64,000 bases of DNA from Flavobacterium panacis. GTDB taxonomy: Bacteria; Bacteroidota; Bacteroidia; Flavobacteriales; Flavobacteriaceae. Every line of letters starts with the position of its first letter. Positions within the stretch are counted from its first letter, which is position 1. The notes below the pieces were generated by a model, which was given only the letters and a program-made list of their open reading frames with translations, had not been told where the DNA came from and ran no database searches. A program made the position numbers and the translations under genes. Shown here piece after piece: positions 29,677-37,682 of the stretch. The DNA lies in the NCBI RefSeq assembly GCF_024649945.1, contig NZ_JANKMS010000006.1, positions 124,001-188,000 of the forward strand, given 5' to 3'.

Positions 29677-32600
29677 ATGGTTAAGACTCTAAAAAATAAT
29701 AAGGTGAATTTTACCCAGTTAAAAAATACAATCTCCCTTCAAAAAGATAAAATGGTTTTGTCGGGCTTAGTGGTGCTTTTCAGCCTAAACATCACAGCCC
29801 AAAACACTTTCCCAGACATTGTAAAAACAAAAGAAGGAAAACTTTCATTTACAACTGACAATCAAGGAAATCAGATTCCTGATTTTTCTTTCGCAGGATA
29901 TAGAAATTCTGAAGTTGCCATTCCGAATCTGGAAAATAAGATTTTTGTTTCAAAACAAGAAGACGATGCAACGCAGAAAATTCAAAATGCAATTGATTAT
30001 GTAAGTGGATTAAAACCAGACAAAACTGGTTTTCGTGGAGCTGTTCTTTTAGATAAAGGAATTTTCAAAGTAAGCGGAACATTATACATCAGAAAATCAG
30101 GAGTTGTTTTAAGAGGAAGTGGAAATGCTGAAAACGGAACTGTCCTTTTAGGAACAGGTTTAGAAAGAGAAGCTTTAATTCGAATTTTAGGTGTAAACGA
30201 TAAAGTGTATAAAGATACTTTCGAATTCAATAACGCTTACACACCACTTGGAACGCAGAAAATCCAATTGAAAAATGCATCAAAATTAAAAGTTTCTGAT
30301 GAAATTGAAATCAGCAAACCTTTAACTGATAATTTCATTAAAGAGGTAAACATGCAGGATTTCGGCGGAGAAACTTCTTGGATTGGATGGAAAAAAGGCG
30401 CTTGGGATATGACTTGGAATAGAGTCGTAACTAAAATCAACGGAAATGAAGTTACCTTGAATGCTCCAATTACAATGGCATTAGATGATGTTTTCGGAGT
30501 TTCAAAAGTAACCGTTTATTCATGGCCGGGAAGAGTTGAAAATACTGGAGTTGAAAACATCTTGATTAAATCGACTTTTAATGCTTCAAATGCAAAAGAT
30601 GAAGAACACAGATGGCAGGCAATCAGTATAGAAAACACTAGAAATGCTTGGGTAAAACAAGTTAATTTCAAGCATTTTGCAGGTGGTGCGGTTACGATTT
30701 TAAAAACAAGTCAGCAGATTACAGTTGAAGATTGTATTGCAACTGAACCCGTTTCAGAAATTGCTTCATTCAGAAGACATACATTTTATACAGAAGGTCA
30801 GCAGACACTTTTCCAACGTTGTTATTCAGAATTTGGATATCATGATTTCGCTGTAGGAGGATTTGGAACAACAGGGCCAAATGCTTTCGTTCAATGCGAA
30901 TCGCATCTTCCATTCAGCAACAGCGGCGCAATTGGAAGCTGGGCAACTGGAGTTTTATTTGACATTGCTAATATTGACGGAAAGGAATTAAGTTATAACA
31001 ATAGAGAACAAGGCGGAAGAGGAGCTGGATGGACAGCAGCAAATTCTGTAATCTGGGAATCTTCGGCTTCAAAAGTTGAATGTTATAGCCCGCCAACTGC
31101 TCAAAACTGGGCTTTTGGAGTTTGGGGACAATTTGGAGGAAACGGTCATTGGAAAGACGTAAACGGGCATATCAGTCCAAGAAGTTTGTTCTATACGCAA
31201 TTAGAAAACAGATTAGGAAAACTTCCAACACGTGCTTTTATTTATGATTTAGGTTCAGAACCCTCTTCAAGTCCGACAATCGAAGTAGCGCAAGAATTGA
31301 CTAAAGCTTCAGTTACAACCAAACAAAGCTTGCCAGAATGGATCGCAGAAGTTTCAAAACAAAACCCGATTAACATTAATAATTCAGGTTTAAAAAATGC
31401 AAATGATTTAAAAAATCCTGTTTCAAATAAAGTTGAGAATAAATCAAAAGTCATCACAGAAAACGGTTGGTTAACTTTCAACGGAAAAGTTATTGCTGGA
31501 AAACAAATGAATGTGGCTTGGTGGAGAGGCGATCTTACAGATGATTTCGTAAACAAATCATTACCTCATGTAACTCGTTTTGTGCCAGGAAGAACAGGAA
31601 ACGGATTAACAGACAGAGTTCAGGAAACAGTTGATTATTTAACTTCAAATAACATCATTGCTTTAGAACACAATTACGGTTTATGGTACGACCGCAGAAT
31701 GGACGATCACGAACGTGTTAGAAGAATTGATGATGACACTTGGCCACCGTTTTATGAACAGCCTTTTGCAAGAAGCGGAAAAGATTTTGCTTGGGATCAT
31801 TTGAGCAAATACGATTTGACAAAATTCAACGATTGGTACTGGAGCCGTTTAGCGCAGTTTGCAACTTTGGCAGAACCAAACGGACAAATGTTAATCAATC
31901 AGCAATATTTTCAGCATAATATTTTAGAAGCTGGAGCGCACTGGGCAAGTTCACCTTGGCGTTCAGCAAATAATATTAATAATTCAGGATTTCCTGAGCC
32001 GCCGCCTTACGCAGGAGACAAACGTATTTTTATGGCAGAGCAGTTTTACGATATTACCAATGCTGATCGAAGAAAATTACACCAAGGTTTCATTAGAAAA
32101 TCTTTCGAAAATTTTCAAGAAAACAGTAACGTAATTCAGCTAACAAGCGCCGAATATACAGGTCCGCTTCATTTTATGGAATTTTGGTTAGACGAAGCTC
32201 AAAAGTGGAAAGACGAAACAGGTAAAAAAAGCTTAATCGGTTTAAGTGCAACCAAAGATGTTCAGGACGCGATTTTAAATGATGCCAAGAGAGTAAAAAC
32301 AGTTGATGTAATCGACATTCGTTATTGGTATTACAAAGAAGACGGTTCGGCTTACGCTCCGCAAGGAGGCGTTAATTTAGCACCGAGACAGCACGCAAGA
32401 AAATTAAAAACAGGAAAAGAAACCGACAATCAAGTCTATCGTGCCGTTAGAGAATACCGAGAAAAATATCCTGAAAAAGTGATTCTATATTCAACAGATG
32501 GTTCTTCTCGTTTCGGATGGCCAGCTTTGATGGCGGGAGCTTCAATGCCAAATATTCCAAAAATTGAATTGCCTCAGTTTTATTTCGCTTTAAGCGAAAT

Positions 32601-32856
32601 GAAATTAGTTGACGGAAATACGTTCTCAGACAATCTTTGGAAATTAGAAAACAAAGGCAAAAGCTATCTTTTCTATCTGAAAAACGATCAAGATATCACA
32701 ATCGATTTATCAAACGAAAAAGGAACATTTGAAGTATTCGCAATCAATGCTTCGACAGGAAATACAACCAAAAAAGCCAATATCAGCGGAGGAAAACAAG
32801 TAACCATTCCACAAGCCGAAATAAAAGAAAAATTGCTTTTTGTAGTGAAAAAATAA
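29677..32856 (+). CDS. Beta-helix protein fused to TIM-barrel-like domain (DUF6298-type)
   Basis: The protein of up to 1059 residues has two halves. Residues about 85-520 look like a pectate-lyase-superfamily beta-helix (GFRGAVLLDKGIFKVSGTLY, then repeated short strands). Residues about 600-980 look like a TIM barrel (LIGLSATKDVQDAILND, VDVIDIRYWYY, possible acid/base Glu in TSAEYTGP), followed by a small C-terminal sandwich. I think the second half is DUF6298, without certainty. The ATG at 29677 lies in a family L repeat. Met26 at 29752 gives a signal with no basic residues, so the longer start may be real. Activity is unknown. Confidence 0.6.
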   Translation: MVKTLKNNKVNFTQLKNTISLQKDKMVLSGLVVLFSLNITAQNTFPDIVKTKEGKLSFTTDNQGNQIPDFSFAGYRNSEVAIPNLENKIFVSKQEDDATQKIQNAIDYVSGLKPDKTGFRGAVLLDKGIFKVSGTLYIRKSGVVLRGSGNAENGTVLLGTGLEREALIRILGVNDKVYKDTFEFNNAYTPLGTQKIQLKNASKLKVSDEIEISKPLTDNFIKEVNMQDFGGETSWIGWKKGAWDMTWNRVVTKINGNEVTLNAPITMALDDVFGVSKVTVYSWPGRVENTGVENILIKSTFNASNAKDEEHRWQAISIENTRNAWVKQVNFKHFAGGAVTILKTSQQITVEDCIATEPVSEIASFRRHTFYTEGQQTLFQRCYSEFGYHDFAVGGFGTTGPNAFVQCESHLPFSNSGAIGSWATGVLFDIANIDGKELSYNNREQGGRGAGWTAANSVIWESSASKVECYSPPTAQNWAFGVWGQFGGNGHWKDVNGHISPRSLFYTQLENRLGKLPTRAFIYDLGSEPSSSPTIEVAQELTKASVTTKQSLPEWIAEVSKQNPININNSGLKNANDLKNPVSNKVENKSKVITENGWLTFNGKVIAGKQMNVAWWRGDLTDDFVNKSLPHVTRFVPGRTGNGLTDRVQETVDYLTSNNIIALEHNYGLWYDRRMDDHERVRRIDDDTWPPFYEQPFARSGKDFAWDHLSKYDLTKFNDWYWSRLAQFATLAEPNGQMLINQQYFQHNILEAGAHWASSPWRSANNINNSGFPEPPPYAGDKRIFMAEQFYDITNADRRKLHQGFIRKSFENFQENSNVIQLTSAEYTGPLHFMEFWLDEAQKWKDETGKKSLIGLSATKDVQDAILNDAKRVKTVDVIDIRYWYYKEDGSAYAPQGGVNLAPRQHARKLKTGKETDNQVYRAVREYREKYPEKVILYSTDGSSRFGWPALMAGASMPNIPKIELPQFYFALSEMKLVDGNTFSDNLWKLENKGKSYLFYLKNDQDITIDLSNEKGTFEVFAINASTGNTTKKANISGGKQVTIPQAEIKEKLLFVVKK

Positions 32857-32865
32857 AAAAGTTTA

Positions 32866-33080
32866 GCCACGAATTACACGAATTGGCACGAATTTGATTT
32901 TAAATCGGCTAAATCAGCAAAATCTGCGAGAGTAAATTTTCACGCAGATTTAAAAAAGATCAAAGCAGATTTAATAGATTTTTAAAATAAATCTGTTCAA
33001 ATCAGCCAAAATCAGCAAAATCTGCGTGAAACAAAAACGCAAGCAGAATAAAAATTCGAGAAATTGGTGAAATTCGTGGC
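32866..33080. repeat. Nested repeats: family F outside, family A inside
   Basis: The outer F arms are GCCACGAATTACACGAATTG (from 32866) and a complementary arm ending in AATTCGTGGC at 33080. Inside are TTTCACGCAGATTT (32938-32951) with its exact complement at 33018-33031, and the short A pair 32921-32928 / 32943-32950. Confidence 0.8.
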
Positions 33081-33116
33081 AAAAAAAATAGAAACATAAT
33101 TCAAAAATATATCAAA

Positions 33117-34520
33117 ATGAATCTGAAAATAAAATCTTTATACGCTGTTTGTATAAGCTTTATGTTTACAGCACAAAGCGGATTTTCGCAATCTGCTAAA
33201 ACAAAAGCATCACTGCCTGAAATCAAAGTTTCTAAAAATCAGCATTATTTTGTTACCGAAAACGAAAAACCATTTTTCTGGCTTGGCGACACTGGTTGGC
33301 TGGCATTCGGAAAATTGGATAGACCAGGAATTGAGAAATACTTTAAAGACAGAAAAGACAAAGGATTCAATGTTGTTCAGGTAATGGTTTTGCACAACAT
33401 CAATGCGGTTAACGTTTATGGTGCTTCGGCTTTAATCAACGAAGACGTTTCAAAACCATTGATTACAGCTGGAAATGATTTCAAAGACCCAAAACAATAC
33501 GATTATTGGGATCACGTGGATTACACTCTAGATGTGGCTCAGAAAAACGGAATTTACGTTGCAATGGTTCCGGTTTGGGGAACAAATGTTGCAAAAGGCG
33601 ACAGAGTAAGCAAACAACAGGCAACAGAATACGCTCAGTTTTTAGCTAATAGATATAAAAGCAGAACCAATGTAATTTGGTTAAACGGTGGAGACACACA
33701 CGGAAACGAATTCCAAGATATCTGGAATGTCATCGGAAATACTTTAAAAAACAATAATCCAAACCAGTTAGTGACTTTTCACCCGTTTGGAAGAACCGAT
33801 TCTTCAGAGAACTTCCACAACGAAAAATGGTTAGATTTCAATATGTTCCAATCAGGACACAGAAGATACGATCAGGATTCTATCAAAACGAATTTCAAAG
33901 AAGATAATTACAAATTTGTTTTAAGGGATTTCGAATTAAAACCAACAAAACCAACACTTGACGGAGAACCTTCTTATGAAGGAATTCCACACGGCTTACA
34001 CGATACTTTACAGCCAAAATGGACAGCAAGCGATGTACGTCGTTACGGATATTGGTCAGTTTTATCTGGAGGAGCAGGTTATACATACGGACATAACGCT
34101 GTAATGCAAATGTTCAGAAAAGGTGACAAACCAGCTTATGGAAATAAAGAATTATGGACATCAGCCATCAATGCGCCTGGAGCAAAACAAATGGTTTACA
34201 TCAAGAAATTAATGGAAGAATTTCCATTTTTAGAAGGAACTCCAGATGTTTCTTTAGTCGTTAACCAAGGAGAAAAATACGATTATATTCCAGCAATAAG
34301 AGGAGAGAAATATGCTTTGTTTTATACATACAATGGAAGAATTATAGAAGCAAAACTAGGAAAAATTGCCGGTGATAAATTCGAAGCAACTTGGTACAAT
34401 CCAAGAAACGGAAAGAAAACCAAAATCGGAACTTTTGATAATAAAGGAACTCAAAACTTTCAACCAGAAGGCAAAAAAGAAGATGGCAATGACTGGGTTT
34501 TGATTTTGAAGTCAAAGTAA
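33117..34520 (+). CDS. GH140 apiosidase-like enzyme (DUF4038)
   Basis: The 467-residue secreted protein has a DUF4038 TIM barrel and a small C-terminal collagen-binding-like sandwich. KPFFWLGDTGWLAFGKL opens the barrel. Asp193 in WLNGGDTHG and Glu294 in LDGEPSYEG sit 101 residues apart, close to the spacing of the catalytic Asp187 and Glu284 that I recall for the B. thetaiotaomicron apiosidase BT1012. Apiosidases cut the apiose link that attaches side chains to the RG-II backbone. This gene is one of the strongest hints that the locus handles RG-II. Confidence 0.85.
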   Translation: MNLKIKSLYAVCISFMFTAQSGFSQSAKTKASLPEIKVSKNQHYFVTENEKPFFWLGDTGWLAFGKLDRPGIEKYFKDRKDKGFNVVQVMVLHNINAVNVYGASALINEDVSKPLITAGNDFKDPKQYDYWDHVDYTLDVAQKNGIYVAMVPVWGTNVAKGDRVSKQQATEYAQFLANRYKSRTNVIWLNGGDTHGNEFQDIWNVIGNTLKNNNPNQLVTFHPFGRTDSSENFHNEKWLDFNMFQSGHRRYDQDSIKTNFKEDNYKFVLRDFELKPTKPTLDGEPSYEGIPHGLHDTLQPKWTASDVRRYGYWSVLSGGAGYTYGHNAVMQMFRKGDKPAYGNKELWTSAINAPGAKQMVYIKKLMEEFPFLEGTPDVSLVVNQGEKYDYIPAIRGEKYALFYTYNGRIIEAKLGKIAGDKFEATWYNPRNGKKTKIGTFDNKGTQNFQPEGKKEDGNDWVLILKSK

Positions 34521-34533
34521 AAAAAGTATAGTA

Positions 34534-34623
34534 TTGTCCTCCTGAGCGAAGTCGAAGGACCGCAAAGATTGGACACAATGCGTGATAATGCATGCGCCCT
34601 TCGACTTCGCTCAGGGTGACAAA
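34534..34623. repeat. Family B variant with GAGCGAAGTCGAAGG arms
   Basis: The left arm carries CTGAGCGAAGTCGAAGG and the right arm carries CCTTCGACTTCGCTCAGG, exact complements, within the outer TTGTC and GACAA ends that family B uses. A partial relative lies at about 61912-61945. Confidence 0.85.
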
Positions 34624-34637
34624 AAATGAGAATAATA

Positions 34638-34731
34638 TTTCACGCAGATTTTGCTGATTTTAGCAGATCTCCGCAGATTAAATAAAAAAATCTGTTTAAT
34701 CTGCTTTGATTTTTTTTAAATCTGCGTGAAA
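34638..34731. repeat. Family A inverted repeat (TTTCACGCAGATTT arms)
   Basis: Perfect 14-base arms lie at 34638-34651 and 34718-34731, the same pair as at 32938/33018. Smaller GCAGAT units lie between them. A GTG inside the right arm (34726) is in frame with the GH28 gene but is an artefact. Confidence 0.85.
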
Positions 34732-34749
34732 CCAAAAAACAACACAACC

Positions 34750-36321
34750 ATGAAAATCAAAAATATACTATTCATACTCTGCTTCATCACCAGTTTAACA
34801 ACATTCGCACACGACGGCTGGTACAACATCTTAAACGAAGGTGGAAACAATAAAGGTCAAAAATGCACCGATGCCATTCAGAAAACAATCGAAAAAGCGT
34901 CTAAAAACGGCGGAGGAACAATCTTTTTTCCAGCTGGAGAATACTTAACAGGAGCTTTAACATTAAGAAGCAACATCACCATTCATTTAGATTCTGGAGC
35001 GCTTTTGAAGTTCTCAGAAAACTTCGATGATTTTCTGCCTTATGTAGAAATGCGTTACGAAGGAATCGTAATGAAAAGTTTCCAGCCTTTGTTTTATGCC
35101 AAAGACGTTGAAAACATCACCATCAGAGGAAGAGGTGTAATCGACGGACAAGGAAAAGCATGGTGGAATGAAGTGTACAGAATCGAAACAGCAAAAGAAC
35201 CTTTGCCTCCAACAAAATACCAAACCATGTGGGAAGAGCAAAACAAAGGACTTTACACAGAACCGTATTACAAAAGAACCGTTGATAAGAAATTCTTCCG
35301 ACCATCTTTCTTTCAGGCTTACAACTGTAAAAACATTATGATCGAAGGTGTAACTTTTCAAAATTCACCTTTCTGGACCATTAACCCAGAATTCTGTGAT
35401 AATGTTACTGTTACAGGAATTTCAATTTTCAACCCGCACTCGCCAAATACAGACGGAATCAATCCTTCTTCTTGTACCAATGTTCACATTTCAAACTGCC
35501 ATATTAGCGTTGGAGATGACTGTATTACCATCAAATCAGGAAGAGACGGCGATGGTCGTAAATACGGAAAAGCAACAGAAAATGTAACTATCACAAATTG
35601 CACGATGTTAAGCGGTCATGGCGGAGTGGTTATCGGAAGCGAAATGTCAGGCGGAATCAAAAAAATTACGATTTCAAACTGTGTTTTTGACGGAACAGAT
35701 CGAGGAATCCGTATCAAATCGGCTCGCGGAAGAGGCGGAGTTGTAGAAGATATTCGCGTTGATAATATCGTAATGAAAAACATCAAAGAAGAAGCTTTTG
35801 TATTAAGCCTTTTTTACGATAAAGGTACTCAAGTAGAGCCTGTAACAGAAAAAACGCCGATCTTCAGAAACATTCACATGAGCAACATTACAGCTTCAAA
35901 CGTGAACAAAGCAGGACAGATTTTAGGAATTACCGAAATGCCGATTCAAAACATCACTTTTTCAAATATCAATATCGACGGAAAAGAAGGTTTTACGGTA
36001 AACACGGCAACAGATGTTGAATTTCATGATGTAAAAGTAAACGCAACTGTAGGTTCTTCTTTCAAAATTTCAGATTCAAAAAATGTGATTTTAGATAACG
36101 TTGGATCTTCAACACCAATAAAAAATGTTCCGGTTATCAAATTAGATAATGTTTCTAATGTATTGATTAATAATAATTTTCCATTCAATCCAACCGATAT
36201 TTTTATCGAAGTAGATGGAAAAGAAACGAAAAATATTTTCTTGAAAAACAATGTTTTAAACAACGTGACAACGAAAATTAAAAAAGGAGCTTCTTTAGAT
36301 AAAAAAGCGATTATAGAATAA
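34750..36321 (+). CDS. GH28 polygalacturonase
   Basis: The secreted beta-helix enzyme of about 523 residues carries every GH28 signature. Numbering from this ATG, these are Asp235 in NTDGIN, Asp256 and Asp257 in GDDC, His290 in GHG, and Arg321 with Lys323 in RIK. GRGVIDGQGKAWWN precedes them. It hydrolyses alpha-1,4-galacturonan, probably as an exo-enzyme on imported oligosaccharides. ATG 34750 is preferred to GTG 34726 because it directly precedes a normal signal peptide (MKIKNILFILCFITS) and lies outside the repeat. Confidence 0.93.
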   Translation: MKIKNILFILCFITSLTTFAHDGWYNILNEGGNNKGQKCTDAIQKTIEKASKNGGGTIFFPAGEYLTGALTLRSNITIHLDSGALLKFSENFDDFLPYVEMRYEGIVMKSFQPLFYAKDVENITIRGRGVIDGQGKAWWNEVYRIETAKEPLPPTKYQTMWEEQNKGLYTEPYYKRTVDKKFFRPSFFQAYNCKNIMIEGVTFQNSPFWTINPEFCDNVTVTGISIFNPHSPNTDGINPSSCTNVHISNCHISVGDDCITIKSGRDGDGRKYGKATENVTITNCTMLSGHGGVVIGSEMSGGIKKITISNCVFDGTDRGIRIKSARGRGGVVEDIRVDNIVMKNIKEEAFVLSLFYDKGTQVEPVTEKTPIFRNIHMSNITASNVNKAGQILGITEMPIQNITFSNINIDGKEGFTVNTATDVEFHDVKVNATVGSSFKISDSKNVILDNVGSSTPIKNVPVIKLDNVSNVLINNNFPFNPTDIFIEVDGKETKNIFLKNNVLNNVTTKIKKGASLDKKAIIE

Positions 36322-36335
36322 CAAATTGTCGAGTC

Positions 36336-36368
36336 AACTTTGTCAAAGTTCGAAACTTTGACAAAGTT
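36336..36368. repeat. Perfect hairpin with 15-bp stem
   Basis: AACTTTGTCAAAGTT, a CGA loop and AACTTTGACAAAGTT form a perfect stem 14 bases after the GH28 stop. It has the proportions of family C but a different sequence. Only TTT follows, so it is a weak terminator candidate. Confidence 0.8.
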
Positions 36369-36418
36369 TTCAACGGAATAATAATATTTAGAAGCAGAAA
36401 CAAGAGGCATTTTTGGAA

Positions 36419-36494
36419 ACATCGTCCCGCTCTTCGTTACAATCTTTTGTACCGAACCCCGTCACAAAAGGATTTCCACTGCGATCGGGGCTAA
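36419..36494. repeat. GC-richer intergenic element O
   Basis: The segment CATCGTCCCGCTCTTCG to GCGATCGGGGCT is much richer in GC than its surroundings and is not palindromic overall. It resembles a repeat I associate with flavobacterial genomes. There is one copy in this window. No ORF covers it. Confidence 0.5.
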
Positions 36495-36549
36495 AGAGAA
36501 AGAAATAGCTTTCTTGTAATTAGTAGGCTTTTGGATTAAACATAACATA

Positions 36550-36576
36550 CCTACAAGGTTTTGAAAACCTTGCAGG
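36550..36576. repeat. Hairpin repeat, family C
   Basis: CCTACAAGGTTTTGAAAACC and TTGCAGG form a hairpin 15 bases before the GH43-like gene. It is close to the reverse complement of the copy at 57921-57947. Confidence 0.85.
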
Positions 36577-36591
36577 AGAACAGAAAAAGAC

Positions 36592-37509
36592 ATGAAAAAA
36601 ATATTCATCTTATTAACCTTTTCACTTTTTGCGATATCGTACGCGCAGAAAAATAAGGAATTATATCTTTTTACATCGTTTAGAGAACCCGCAACAGAAG
36701 GTTTATATTTGGCGTACAGTGAAGACGGTTACAATTGGAAAGGTTTAGAAGGTTCATTTTTAAAACCAGAAATCGGAGCCAGTAAAATCATGCGTGATCC
36801 ATCCATTACAAAAGGAGCTGACGGAACCTATCACATGGTTTGGACAACGGATTGGAAAGGTGGAAATGGTTTCGGCTACGCAAGTTCAAAAGACTTGATG
36901 CATTGGTCAGAACAACAATATATTCCCGTAATGAAAAACGAGCCAGAAGTAATAAACGTTTGGGCGCCGGAGATTTTTTATGATGATGTAAAAAAAGAAT
37001 ACATTATTATTTGGGCATCAACAATTCCGTTCCGATTTCCAAAAGGAGTGGAAGAAGAGAAAAACAACCACAGAATGTATTACGTAACGACTAAGGATTT
37101 CAAGACTTTTTCGGATACAAAATTATATTACGATCCAGGTTTCAGCGTAATTGACTGTGTGATTGTCAAAAAAGGAAAGAAAGATTATGTTTTGGTTTTA
37201 AAAGACAACACAAGACCAATGCGAAACATAAAAGTAGCTTTTGGAAAATCGCCTTTAGGTCCGTTTGAAAAAAGCTCAGAACCTTTAACCGAATACTTAT
37301 CAGAAGGTCCAACAGTGGTGAAAGTGGGTAAAAACTGGCTGTTGTATTATGATAATTACGGCTCAAAAAATTATAAAGCTTTAAGCACCTCAGATTTTGT
37401 TCATTTTGAAGATGTTTCATCTAAAATAAGCCTTCCAGAAGGTCACAAACACGGAACGATTACAACAATTTCAAGCGAAGTTTTAAAAGGAATAATTGAA
37501 AAGAAATAA
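36592..37509 (+). CDS. GH43-like beta-propeller glycosidase
   Basis: The 305-residue secreted protein has a Sec signal ending in SYAQ and five propeller blades. Candidate catalytic acids are Asp69 in IMRDPSI, Asp188 in SVIDCVI and Glu238 in SEGPTVV. WAPEIFYDD (124-132) is a strong GH43/GH32-clan motif. GH43 enzymes commonly remove arabinofuranose, xylose or galactose. The substrate cannot be read from the sequence. It lies between GH28 and a sialidase-fold protein. Confidence 0.75.
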   Translation: MKKIFILLTFSLFAISYAQKNKELYLFTSFREPATEGLYLAYSEDGYNWKGLEGSFLKPEIGASKIMRDPSITKGADGTYHMVWTTDWKGGNGFGYASSKDLMHWSEQQYIPVMKNEPEVINVWAPEIFYDDVKKEYIIIWASTIPFRFPKGVEEEKNNHRMYYVTTKDFKTFSDTKLYYDPGFSVIDCVIVKKGKKDYVLVLKDNTRPMRNIKVAFGKSPLGPFEKSSEPLTEYLSEGPTVVKVGKNWLLYYDNYGSKNYKALSTSDFVHFEDVSSKISLPEGHKHGTITTISSEVLKGIIEKK

Positions 37510-37517
37510 AAGATAAA

Positions 37518-37665
37518 GCCACAGATTACATAGATTAAAATGATTTTTCACTTATTTAGGATTTAATTAAAAATGAATCTGCAAAATCTGCGAGAGTAAT
37601 TTTTTTTCCCGCAGATTTTGCAGATCAAGCAGAAAAAAAATCTTTTTAATCTTTTAATCTGTGGC
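37518..37665. repeat. Nested repeats: family M outside, family A inside
   Basis: The outer arms are GCCACAGATTACATAGATTA (from 37518) and one ending in TTTTAATCTGTGGC at 37665. The loop holds a perfect family A pair, ATCTGCAAAATCTGCG (37577-37592) and its complement (37610-37625), identical in arm sequence to 5124-5170. Confidence 0.85.
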
Positions 37666-37682
37666 AAAAAAATAAAATACCA

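Noticed and set aside
36024..36422. Minus-strand frame of 132 codons at the end of the GH28 gene
   Set aside because: Most of it is antisense to the GH28 coding region and the rest is a hairpin.
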